IMG/VR virus record: IMGVR_UViG_3300042868_005520
Coordinates: 49,198-113,197 of that record
Direction: 5' to 3' (one strand)
From: a virus
Length of the DNA: 64,000 bases
Below the pieces are notes generated by a model. It had not been told where the DNA came from, ran no database searches, and was given only the letters and a program-made list of their open reading frames with translations. Shown piece after piece: positions 57,184 to 64,000 of this stretch (position 1 is its first letter; each line of letters opens with the position of its first letter). The position numbers and the translations under genes are program-made.

Positions 57184-57648
57184 ATGAACTTTAACACTCT
57201 GGTTGCTTCGGCGGTTGTCACCCTCTCGCTCACTTCTATTGCTTCGGCTCAGTGGTCTAACAGCGGTGGTGGACTCAATATTGGAATCGGTGGCTCATAC
57301 GGTAAGTTCAAGGACAAGATTAGCGAGACAGGCGCAAACGGACAAACCGTTAGCCGCACTCGCACGATTACCAACAACGACTTTCGTTGGGGCGTTGGCA
57401 TGGGCGGGTACTCCAACACCAACAACTACGGTGGTGGCTACGGCTACGGTGGTGGTGGCTACGGCTACGGCGGTGGCGGTGGATACTACGGTGGAGGCTA
57501 CGGCGCACAAGTAATGCCGTACTACGGTGGTGGCTGTTATCCTGTCGTGGTTCCGTACTCCCCGTTCACTGGCACCTTCGGTAATCCGTGTTACGCTCCA
57601 CAGGTGTTTGCTCCTGCGGCAGTCTGCCCTCAGTTTATTGTTCGTTAA
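57184..57648 (+). CDS. Secreted Gly/Tyr-rich protein
   Basis: 154 residues. Signal peptide MNFNTLVASAVVTLSLTSIA then SAQ. A short middle region precedes a Gly/Tyr low-complexity block (about 75-110, repeats of GGGYGYGGG) and a Pro/Val/Cys end with three cysteines. Such Gly/Tyr repeats form flexible or adhesive surfaces. A phage-encoded exported protein of this type is unusual. Confidence 0.65.
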   Translation: MNFNTLVASAVVTLSLTSIASAQWSNSGGGLNIGIGGSYGKFKDKISETGANGQTVSRTRTITNNDFRWGVGMGGYSNTNNYGGGYGYGGGGYGYGGGGGYYGGGYGAQVMPYYGGGCYPVVVPYSPFTGTFGNPCYAPQVFAPAAVCPQFIVR

Positions 57649-57892
57649 CTAGTTTGGATATTCTAAAAATGCCTATCCCGTTTCGCTACCAAAGATCATG
57701 GTCGGGCTGACAACCCACTAAAACGCGAGACAAAGCCAAGAAATACTCCGTTAAGTCCAGAAGCACATACGCATACACCCATACGATACTAGTTGGGTTG
57801 GCAGGAGAGGAATGCTTGGAGTTTGAAGACTGTTGGGGTTCTTCATGCGGTGTTCAGAGTACCGTGGCACAGCACACTCACTGAAATGGTTT
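57649..57892 (+). other. Possible ncRNA region
   Basis: 244 bases without a good frame, ending in a strong terminator. It contains GGTCGGGCTGACAACCC, similar to the leader of the 55225 gene, and several short inverted repeats. It may be a stable RNA or a tRNA leader. Confidence 0.35.
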
Positions 57893-57925
57893 GACGGCTC
57901 CATTCAAAAGCCGTCGTTTTTTTTT
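57893..57925 (+). terminator. Terminator before the tRNA trio
   Basis: GACGGCT/AGCCGTC stem followed by nine T. tRNA-Glu starts at the next base, so the tRNAs need processing of read-through or their own promoter. Confidence 0.8.
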
Positions 57926-58000
57926 GGTTCTGTCGTCTAGTCTGGTCTAGGACACCTCCTTTTCACGGAGGCGACACGGGTTCGAATCCCGTCAGAATCA
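57926..58000 (+). tRNA. tRNA-Glu (UUC)
   Basis: Acceptor GGTTCTG/CAGAATC, anticodon stem CCTCC/GGAGG with loop TTTTCAC, T-loop TTCGAAT. Reads GAA. Confidence 0.93.
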
Positions 58001-58004
58001 TTTT

Positions 58005-58086
58005 GGGAGAATACTCAAGTGGACAACGAGGCTTGACTGTAAATCAAGCGGCATAGCCTTCGGGGGTTCGAATCCCTCTTCTCCCA
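58005..58086 (+). tRNA. tRNA-Tyr (GUA)
   Basis: Acceptor GGGAGAA/TTCTCCC, anticodon stem CTTGA/TCAAG with loop CTGTAAA and a long variable arm as expected for bacterial tRNA-Tyr. Confidence 0.93.
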
Positions 58087-58089
58087 TTC

Positions 58090-58161
58090 GCCGCCTTAGC
58101 ACAGTGGTAGTGCAGTTGATTTGTAATCAACAGGTCATCGGTTCGAATCCGATAGGCGGCT
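58090..58161 (+). tRNA. tRNA-Thr (UGU)
   Basis: Acceptor GCCGCCT/AGGCGGC, anticodon stem GTTGA/TCAAC with loop TTTGTAA. Reads ACA. Confidence 0.93.
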
Positions 58162-58204
58162 TTGTTAAGACACGGTTCAACTACTCTACAAATGAACATA
58201 GGAT

Positions 58205-58408
58205 ATGGAAACACTGGCATTTACTCTTTACGGAATCGGAGCAGTAGCCGTTACATCAGCGGCTACGCTAAAACTGTACGCACACGCATACGCTCGTGGG
58301 TATGAAAACGGCAAGCACTATGGATTTTCTGATGGGTTGAATCACGCTAGGCTGAAAACTGTAAAGCCGCATAATTCATCTCGCAAGCAGATGGTTGCTA
58401 CTGTCTGA
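58205..58408 (+). CDS. Small membrane protein, 67 residues
   Basis: AACATAGGAT upstream of the ATG. One N-terminal helix (LAFTLYGIGAVAVTSAATLK), then RGYENGKHYGFSDGLNHAR, a small motif common in phage membrane proteins. Convergent with the structural gene at 58409. Confidence 0.6.
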   Translation: METLAFTLYGIGAVAVTSAATLKLYAHAYARGYENGKHYGFSDGLNHARLKTVKPHNSSRKQMVATV

Positions 58409-59794
58409 TTAAACTAATAGCAAATCAGCAGTCAAGATTGGTCTGTTCATCGCCAATAGTAGGTCGGTGTTTAGACCAATTCTATTTTCCGAAACAGTTG
58501 TTTCGTTAAGATATACACGAACTCGATTCTGCTTTAGAGTTTCATCGGAAGTAAACTTCACGGTGAATGAGTGGGCGTTAGACGCAGCAGTTCCTGCTCG
58601 GTAATTAACTAGTAGAGTTTCACCACCAAACAGTTCTGCAATAGCAGTTTTTGTTTGCGTGTTTGGTGATGTGATCTCTAGAATATTTGTTCCTGTAGGA
58701 ATAATTGAAGTGCTACTGAATTCTGCTGTGGTGTAGTACTCAGTAATTGCACCAAGAGAAATTCCTGTAACCACAAGCGGTGACCCTGTGTCTGTAGTAG
58801 TACGACCAGTCAATGTGCAGGTTACTGTTCCCAATACAACTCCCTGTTCGGTATCAGGAGAGAAGAACGAGAAGGTTGTGCCTACACTTGTGGCAGCACC
58901 AAAGGAATTCCATTGCTGTACAGCAGCAGCACTATCGTCTGCAAGAGATACTGTGGTGGAAGCACCAACAGAAACTAGTACACGAATGCCTTCAGTCTGT
59001 ATTGAGTTTGTGTCTCCAGCAGCAAGAAACTTACAGTTCTGTAGAGTTCCACCACCAATCGGTGTGTTCTCGCTTTCCCATGAATAAAATTCAGTGATAC
59101 TTGAGGAGTTTTCTTCTCCTCGAATTAGCACTGCCAGCAGAGAAGATCCTCGTGAATCCCAAATATTTAAGAATGGGGTGAGATCAAATTTCACGGTTGA
59201 TCCGCTCCACGATCCCATAGGTATTATTTCAGATGCGGCTAGTTCTGTGTCGCCGCCTTCAATAGTCCATCTTGTTGTGGCTGCTTCGGATGGCTTGTAC
59301 CAAGATACAGACGAGTCTATAGTGGTGTCTAGAGGCAGCAGAAAGGCTTCTAGAAGCCCTCCTGTGTTTCCTGTGGATCGTGTCAGCGTGAGAGTAGCAT
59401 TGCCGATTGTGTACGGGCTACCTGCGGTGTAACCTTCTAAAGTACCCACAGCAGCAGAAAAATATTGGCGTGGATTCAGCAGTATGACTGCTCTGAATTT
59501 TTCTGTTTTTGTTCCACCAACCTTCAATATATTTCTAGCACGATACAGTAAGTTGCCGCTATCCCCACCCGCGTAGGGTGCAGCATTGGTTTCTACTGTT
59601 TGCTTCACATCACTCAATTCAATAAACTTGGAACTGAATGAATCGAATGCGGGTATCTTTACTGCTGCTGAAAGATTTGTAATATAGGTATCGCTGTTGC
59701 CGTCTACTCCATATATCGTTGCCCTCACGGTGGGTGTTACATCGTGAGTTAACCGCGAACTAGAGTAATTATTGCGATAACTAGAGTGAAGCAT
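58409..59794 (-). CDS. Structural protein, 461 residues
   Basis: Start ATG at 59794 with AGGAG upstream; an earlier in-frame ATG lies inside the neighbouring gene. Beta-rich, no signal. FDLTPFLNIWDSRG followed by LLAVLIRGEE resembles the jelly-roll of DNRLRE-type extracellular domains. The C-terminus repeats LNTDLLLAMNRPILTADLLL. Probably a tail or fibre component, co-transcribed with the 59805 gene. Confidence 0.65.
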   Translation of the reverse strand: MLHSSYRNNYSSSRLTHDVTPTVRATIYGVDGNSDTYITNLSAAVKIPAFDSFSSKFIELSDVKQTVETNAAPYAGGDSGNLLYRARNILKVGGTKTEKFRAVILLNPRQYFSAAVGTLEGYTAGSPYTIGNATLTLTRSTGNTGGLLEAFLLPLDTTIDSSVSWYKPSEAATTRWTIEGGDTELAASEIIPMGSWSGSTVKFDLTPFLNIWDSRGSSLLAVLIRGEENSSSITEFYSWESENTPIGGGTLQNCKFLAAGDTNSIQTEGIRVLVSVGASTTVSLADDSAAAVQQWNSFGAATSVGTTFSFFSPDTEQGVVLGTVTCTLTGRTTTDTGSPLVVTGISLGAITEYYTTAEFSSTSIIPTGTNILEITSPNTQTKTAIAELFGGETLLVNYRAGTAASNAHSFTVKFTSDETLKQNRVRVYLNETTVSENRIGLNTDLLLAMNRPILTADLLLV

Positions 59795-59804
59795 AGTGCT
59801 CCTA

Positions 59805-61505
59805 TTACGAAGCGTAGAACGAGAAGGTGATTCCTGTTCCTGTGTTGTGTGGAGCAAATCCTACGGAATATGCTGGATAGAACACCTTTAGTTTATTGAT
59901 GTTGTCTACTTCAAGGAATAGTTCATCTCCGTGATACAGTACATACGATGCGGCTCCTGCGGTGGATCCGTATACAGCAGCATCTGCTTCTGATATTACA
60001 CACATGAATTCGTTCTGAGATGCGTTGACCCCTGTGGCAATCCGCGAAACCTTTAGACGAACTCCTGTGCTGCAAGTGTATCCTGCGGCAGAGTTGTATT
60101 CGGTTAGGTTCTTTGCCACATATCCTGCAACATTTGTACGAGCCATGAACGACGGTTGTGTTGCGTAAGAATCAATTGCCACACTAACCGAACCACTTGA
60201 TACGGTATTTGCAAGAGTCTGCAACTGTGTGTTTACGGCATTCTTGACCAATGAATAAATTGATAGTGAATCACTAAAGTCGAAAGCACCAACACTAACT
60301 GTTGGATCGTAGAGAGCCTTCTTTGCAGCAATCAAGAAGTCTGTATTGGTCTTGACTTGAGCAATTGTGGCATTCACTGTGGATGTTGGAGTATCAAGTT
60401 TTTCCAATTCGATTGGCATAAATCCACCCGAATATCCCTTGACGATTACTGGTCCGTTGGCAGTGTCTCCTGCAACCCACAATCCGTATTCTGCACTCGT
60501 TGTTCCCGTGACAGGAATCGGAGCATAGGATGGAGCAGTAATACCAATCTGCGCGCTGAATGTGGCGTATGCATTGAATGAGAACCCTGAGTTAACAAGG
60601 TACATATTCACTGCGGCACCACACCAACCTTCACCCGTAGTACCACCAACTCGTGTTAGTATTCCCGTTGGGCTTACTGCGGCATTCATGTATGTTGGAA
60701 CAGTAGAGAGAGACAGGCTGTCTGCTGCACCCTGACCAACAATAGTAACGGTGTCTGTGGTGTAGTTTAGATTACGAATATCAAGATCCGTAGCAGATAC
60801 AGTTACACCCGTTATAGTGGACACATTCACATTCAGTGCATTGTTGGTGGAATAGACTGCTTGGATAGCAGCCGTTGAACCAGCAAAAGCATACAAGGAT
60901 GTTGGTAGAGTGCTTTCGACTCCTGTGCCGTACACAGTGATGCTATCACTATTGGTAGTTAGTCCACGAATAGAAACCGTGCTGAAAGTCACTCCAACAG
61001 CAGTGGCTCCACTTACTCCAAATATTCCAAGATTGGAGAAGGACGATACCGTTACAGGAAGAGGAGCACTTACGGTGATGCCAACAGGGTATCCACTTGC
61101 AATACCTTGAATACCAACATAGTCTATGCCACTGGTGCTGCCACTAGCGGCTCCACCGTATAGATTTCGAATATCCAAATCGGTTGCAGATACGCTCAGT
61201 GTTCCAACCGTGATGCCTACAGCCACTCCTCCTGATACGCCCACAACGGTGAGAGATGCTCCTGTGGTGCCTACAATGGTTGTGGCAAGACTATAAAATC
61301 CAGATGGAGCAAGAAATTCATATCTTCCCCATGAGCCGCAAACACCCACTGGAAGGGGCGTAGAGCCATTTACATATGTTGCTGTGTTGTCTGCACCGTA
61401 GGCAATCTTGACAATCTGATGATGTGCGGTATTGACATAATCGCTGGCTATGGTATAAGTAATACCACTGGTAACAATATCGTAGTTGTCGCTAGTCTCT
61501 GCCAT
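59805..61505 (-). CDS. Structural/fibre protein with repeats, 566 residues
   Basis: GGAGAAGCAA before the ATG. The N-terminal 270 residues hold repeats of VSATDLDIRNL and GVSGG..VGITV, typical of beta-helical or fibre shafts. The C-terminal 150 residues look globular (GVRLKVSRIATGVN, HGDELFLEVDN). A baseplate or fibre part is likely. Divergent from gp33 across a 60-base control region. Confidence 0.65.
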   Translation of the reverse strand: MAETSDNYDIVTSGITYTIASDYVNTAHHQIVKIAYGADNTATYVNGSTPLPVGVCGSWGRYEFLAPSGFYSLATTIVGTTGASLTVVGVSGGVAVGITVGTLSVSATDLDIRNLYGGAASGSTSGIDYVGIQGIASGYPVGITVSAPLPVTVSSFSNLGIFGVSGATAVGVTFSTVSIRGLTTNSDSITVYGTGVESTLPTSLYAFAGSTAAIQAVYSTNNALNVNVSTITGVTVSATDLDIRNLNYTTDTVTIVGQGAADSLSLSTVPTYMNAAVSPTGILTRVGGTTGEGWCGAAVNMYLVNSGFSFNAYATFSAQIGITAPSYAPIPVTGTTSAEYGLWVAGDTANGPVIVKGYSGGFMPIELEKLDTPTSTVNATIAQVKTNTDFLIAAKKALYDPTVSVGAFDFSDSLSIYSLVKNAVNTQLQTLANTVSSGSVSVAIDSYATQPSFMARTNVAGYVAKNLTEYNSAAGYTCSTGVRLKVSRIATGVNASQNEFMCVISEADAAVYGSTAGAASYVLYHGDELFLEVDNINKLKVFYPAYSVGFAPHNTGTGITFSFYAS

Positions 61506-61545
61506 TTGCTTCTCCGCTTTTGCAGTGTCGTGATCAAGTCAAGGA

Positions 61546-61552
61546 CTAAATA
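61546..61552 (+). promoter_or_regulatory. Late promoter before gp33
   Basis: CTAAATAAGAG, 13 bases before the ATG at 61566. Confidence 0.55.
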
Positions 61553-61565
61553 AGAGTACCACCCT

Positions 61566-61808
61566 ATGTATATTTCCGAAAGTAAACCCGTCATGGACAT
61601 CAACAATATCCGTTTTCCCCGCGAAGTAGAAAATCATGTCAAGAACTATGAAGTTTCATATATTGACGCAGTGATCGCAGTATGTGAACGGTACGGCATT
61701 GAGCCACAGGTGGGAGCGAAGTTCTTGAGCAAGCCAATTATTGAAAAAATAAAGGCTGAAGGACAGGAACTAAATCTGCTTCCTAAAAAATCAAAACTAC
61801 CTGTTTAA
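61566..61808 (+). CDS. gp33: gp33-like late transcription coactivator
   Basis: 80 residues. FPREVENHVKNYEVSYIDAV, then CERYGIEPQVGAKFLSKPII and GQELNLLPKKSKLP match the small gp33 proteins of T4-like aquatic phages. In T4, gp33 bridges RNA polymerase and the sliding clamp at late promoters. A second in-frame ATG at 61593 is a possible start. Its presence supports the late promoters annotated here. Confidence 0.85.
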   Translation: MYISESKPVMDINNIRFPREVENHVKNYEVSYIDAVIAVCERYGIEPQVGAKFLSKPIIEKIKAEGQELNLLPKKSKLPV

Positions 61809-61810
61809 CC

Positions 61811-61838
61811 TTGACTCGGTACGATTATGTGGTACTAT
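61811..61838 (+). promoter_or_regulatory. Sigma70-type promoter of gp32
   Basis: TTGACT, 16 bases, TACTAT (61833-61838). A TTAAATA at 61874-61880 could be an extra late promoter. Confidence 0.6.
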
Positions 61839-61850
61839 TGGCTACATAGT

Positions 61851-61871
61851 TGTGGTGAATTGTTCACCACA
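61851..61871 (+). promoter_or_regulatory. Hairpin in the gp32 leader
   Basis: TGTGGTGAA-TTG-TTCACCACA, a perfect 9-bp stem near the expected 5' end of the message, 38 bases before the start codon. T4 gp32 represses its own translation through a leader structure, so this may be the analogous site. Confidence 0.5.
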
Positions 61872-61909
61872 CATTAAATACATCGTACAAATCGCACAAG
61901 GAGTTTACT

Positions 61910-62833
61910 ATGGGATTCAAGGATATGAAGTCGGCATCGGGTTCAAACTACCAATCACTTGCCTCTGAAATGGACAAGATGGCAAAGAAGTCGGAGTCCT
62001 ACAAGGATGACCGTATGTGGAAGGCTGACACCGATAAGACAGGAAACGGCTATGCAGAGATTAGATTTCTTCCCGCACCCGATGGCGAAGACTTGCCGTG
62101 GGCGCGTATTTGGAATCACGGGTTTCGTGGACCAGGTGGTTGGTACATTGAAAACTCCCTCACGACCATTGGTCTGAAGGATCCTGTGTCTGAGATGAAC
62201 TCTCAGTTGTGGGCAAGTGGTTCTGATGATGATAAGAAGATTGCGCGTGATCGTAAGCGCAAGTTGTCGTACATCAGCAATATTCTTGTGGTCAGCGATC
62301 CAAAGAACCCTCAGAATGAGGGCAAGGTGTTCTTGTTCCGTTACGGCAAGAAGATCTTTGAGAAGATTCAGGAAGCAATGAATCCACAGTTCCAAGACGA
62401 GAAGCCCACCAATCCCTTTGACTTTTGGAATGGTGCAACCTTTAAGTTGAAGATTCGTCAGGTTGAAGGCTACACCAACTACGACCGCAGCGAGTTTTCT
62501 GCTCCGTCTGCCGTGCTTGGTGGAGACGATGCTGCTCTAGAGAAGTTGTGGAAGAAGCAGTATTCCCTCAAGGAGTTTACGGATCCAAAGTCATTCAAGA
62601 CATACGAAGAACTGAAGACTCGTCTTCGTGATGTGTTGGGCGACAATATTCGTGCTTCCACCTCTGAGAATGCGTACAAGGGTGGAGCAGAGAAGGCTTC
62701 GTTTGATGATGAGGATGCGGCTCCTGTTGTAAAGAAGTCGGCACCACAATCAAAGAAGCCTGTGAAGGAAAGCACTGACGACGATACCGAAGACGCACTT
62801 TCTTACTTCGAGAAGTTGGCAAGCGAAGACTAA
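61910..62833 (+). CDS. gp32: gp32-like single-stranded DNA-binding protein
   Basis: 307 residues with AAGGAG upstream. The core contains NGYAEIRFLPAPDGEDLPWA, WNHGFRGPGGWYIENSLTT, KLSYISNILVVSDPKNPQ and NPFDFWNGATFKLKI, as in T4-like aquatic phages. The zinc-binding Cys set of T4 gp32 is absent. An acidic C-terminal tail (DDDTEDALSYFEKLASED) follows a Lys-rich linker and should contact replication partners. It coats ssDNA in replication and recombination. Confidence 0.95.
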   Translation: MGFKDMKSASGSNYQSLASEMDKMAKKSESYKDDRMWKADTDKTGNGYAEIRFLPAPDGEDLPWARIWNHGFRGPGGWYIENSLTTIGLKDPVSEMNSQLWASGSDDDKKIARDRKRKLSYISNILVVSDPKNPQNEGKVFLFRYGKKIFEKIQEAMNPQFQDEKPTNPFDFWNGATFKLKIRQVEGYTNYDRSEFSAPSAVLGGDDAALEKLWKKQYSLKEFTDPKSFKTYEELKTRLRDVLGDNIRASTSENAYKGGAEKASFDDEDAAPVVKKSAPQSKKPVKESTDDDTEDALSYFEKLASED

Positions 62834-62861
62834 ATACTTATGACCTTCGGTTTCGCAATAA

Positions 62862-62890
62862 AGGGGCGCACTTCGGTGCGCCTCTTTGTT
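62862..62890. terminator. Bidirectional terminator
   Basis: AGGGGCGCAC-TTCG-GTGCGCCTCT, with T-rich ends on both strands (TTTGTTTT on plus; T-rich run on minus). It separates gp32 from the convergent gene. Confidence 0.85.
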
Positions 62891-64000
62891 TTATGGCATA
62901 ATAGAGTATGCTTGCATCTGCTTGATGGTTGGTTCGTTGTTACGAATTCGAATATCATCATTGAAATTGTTTGTTGTGTTGCTAATCTTGTTCTGCACAT
63001 TTGCAGTGTTGTTTGTGTTACCACCTGTAGCCGTAGGCATATTACGAGCCTCGTTCAGTCCGTTCTGCTCTGCTGTGGCTTGAGCAACCATTCTGCCTAC
63101 AGTTGTGTTTGCGGTAGCAGGGTTCGTAACTTTTCCTTCCACCGTAGTACTACTTGATGCGCCACCTTCTCCCGCTGCCCCCGTTGCGCTTACAACAGCA
63201 GTAGTTGCGTTTCCTGCTTCTTTCTCTGTTTTCTGATCTTCGGTTGCACCTACTTCAATAAGAGAGCCAACTCCAGGAATCGAAGCCACCATGTCGTAGA
63301 TACCCTTGCCGCCAATTTGATCTGCAAGTACTTCTGCTAGTTTTCCACCAACCCATCCTCCACCAAGACTTCCTACTAAGGTTCCAATTCCTGGAACGGG
63401 TATGAGTGTTCCTAGTGCACCACCACCAACAGTTCCAAGTGCTTGTCCAAGAGTTCCAACAATAGATCGACCTATTTTTTCTTTCTTTTCATCTACTGAT
63501 AGTTCGGGATCACTCTTAATGGATGCAATATCTATAGCCCCCATTACTGTTGATATAATGGCACCAAGACCAGGAAGGCTAACAATGCTCTTCGCAACCT
63601 TTCCTGCATTTTTTCCAATAAAGGAACTTAATCCTTTCACTGGATTCATACTGCTTAGTGCTGATCCTGCTTTTGCTGCAAGGTTGCTAAAGAATCCACC
63701 ACCAGTACTAGCAACACCTGATACTGCTTGACCTGCTCCACTAAGAGCACTCTTTCCTAGATTCATTGCTCCCTTAGCAACACCTGATACTGCTTGACCT
63801 GCTCCACTAAGAGCACTCTTTCCTAGATTCATTGCTCCACTAAGAGAACTCTTTCCTAGATTCATTGCTCCCTTAGCAACACCTGATACTGCTTGACCTG
63901 CTCCACTAAGAGCACTCTTTCCTAGATTCATTGCTCCCTTAGCAACACCTGATACTGCTTGACCTGCTCCACTAAGAGCACTCTTTCCTAGATTCATTGC
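62891..64000 (-). CDS. Repeat-rich structural protein, tape-measure-like (5' end outside window)
   Basis: The frame runs to the window edge; 369 C-terminal residues are seen. The first part is tandem copies of a 22-residue unit (NLGKSALSGAGQAVSGVAKG). A glycine-zipper membrane-like domain (GTLGQALGTVGGGALGTLI and GTLVGSLGGGWVGGKLAEVL) follows, then an Asn/Thr-rich tail. Long helical repeats plus a hydrophobic zipper fit tape-measure or membrane-penetrating tail proteins. Confidence 0.6.
   Translation of the reverse strand, partial: AMNLGKSALSGAGQAVSGVAKGAMNLGKSALSGAGQAVSGVAKGAMNLGKSSLSGAMNLGKSALSGAGQAVSGVAKGAMNLGKSALSGAGQAVSGVASTGGGFFSNLAAKAGSALSSMNPVKGLSSFIGKNAGKVAKSIVSLPGLGAIISTVMGAIDIASIKSDPELSVDEKKEKIGRSIVGTLGQALGTVGGGALGTLIPVPGIGTLVGSLGGGWVGGKLAEVLADQIGGKGIYDMVASIPGVGSLIEVGATEDQKTEKEAGNATTAVVSATGAAGEGGASSSTTVEGKVTNPATANTTVGRMVAQATAEQNGLNEARNMPTATGGNTNNTANVQNKISNTTNNFNDDIRIRNNEPTIKQMQAYSIMP
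63713..64000 (-). repeat. Tandem 66-bp coding repeats
   Basis: At least four near-identical 66-bp units and one 33-bp half unit, in frame with the 22-residue protein repeat, reaching the window edge. Confidence 0.9.

Noticed and set aside
63713-64000. CRISPR array
   Set aside because: The repeats are directly tandem without unique spacers and keep the reading frame of a protein.

Overview
The window is one contiguous piece of a large tailed-phage genome of the T4-like myovirus type. The main evidence is a gp32-like single-stranded DNA-binding protein (61910-62833), a gp33-like late-transcription coactivator (61566-61808), recurrent T4-late-type promoter words (CTAAATA or ATAAATA) before genes, and many minus-strand proteins that begin with a T4-type ten-residue capsid-targeting peptide. 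Other families typical of aquatic T4-like phages support this: an FmdB zinc ribbon, a MGME1/Cas4-like exonuclease, a CobS-like ATPase and a DUF6267-like protein. The genome also has a tRNA cluster and what I read as a circularly permuted, two-piece tmRNA. Host clues conflict. Dockerin repeats of planctomycete style occur in two proteins. Permuted tmRNAs are known from alphaproteobacteria, some cyanobacteria and some betaproteobacteria. An outer-membrane-type barrel and a lipoprotein signal indicate a Gram-negative (diderm) host.

Layout. 1-8785 (+): modular tail-fibre genes built from repeated blocks, with two small coiled-coil genes between them, closed by a terminator. 8882-12293 (+): a B12-dependent class II ribonucleotide reductase, a secreted serine-protease lipoprotein, a 28-residue membrane peptide and a RuvC-like nuclease. 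12290-36600 (-): a long late block with a lipoprotein and holin-like membrane protein, a 1446-residue adhesin, EF-hand and basic internal proteins, a nucleotidyltransferase, an exonuclease, a probable abundant virion protein with its own promoter and terminator, and a run of at least eight proteins with the capsid-targeting peptide, including an HNH nuclease and a GNAT-like protein. 36889-58408 (+): early or accessory genes. These start with a CobT-like VWA protein and a CobS-like AAA+ ATPase that share an upstream element, followed by dozens of small genes, a phosphoesterase, a dockerin-bearing serine protease, an outer-membrane protein, the tmRNA, six canonical tRNAs and two odd tRNA-like elements. 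58409-61505 (-): two structural proteins. 61566-62833 (+): gp33 and gp32. 62891-64000 (-): a repeat-rich, glycine-zipper structural protein that runs off the window.

How it fits together. Host-type sigma70 promoters (TTGACA/TATAAT-like) precede many accessory genes, and at five of them the start codon lies 6-8 bases after the -10 box, so those messages should be leaderless. Late genes use the T4-like promoter, presumably read through gp33 and a sigma factor outside the window. Three late genes are also leaderless, with start codons exactly five bases after the promoter. The B12-dependent reductase together with CobS/CobT-like genes suggests a link between nucleotide supply and the cobalamin-type chelatase machinery. 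The capsid-targeted set probably travels inside the head and enters the host with the DNA. The tmRNA and tRNAs would support translation late in infection.
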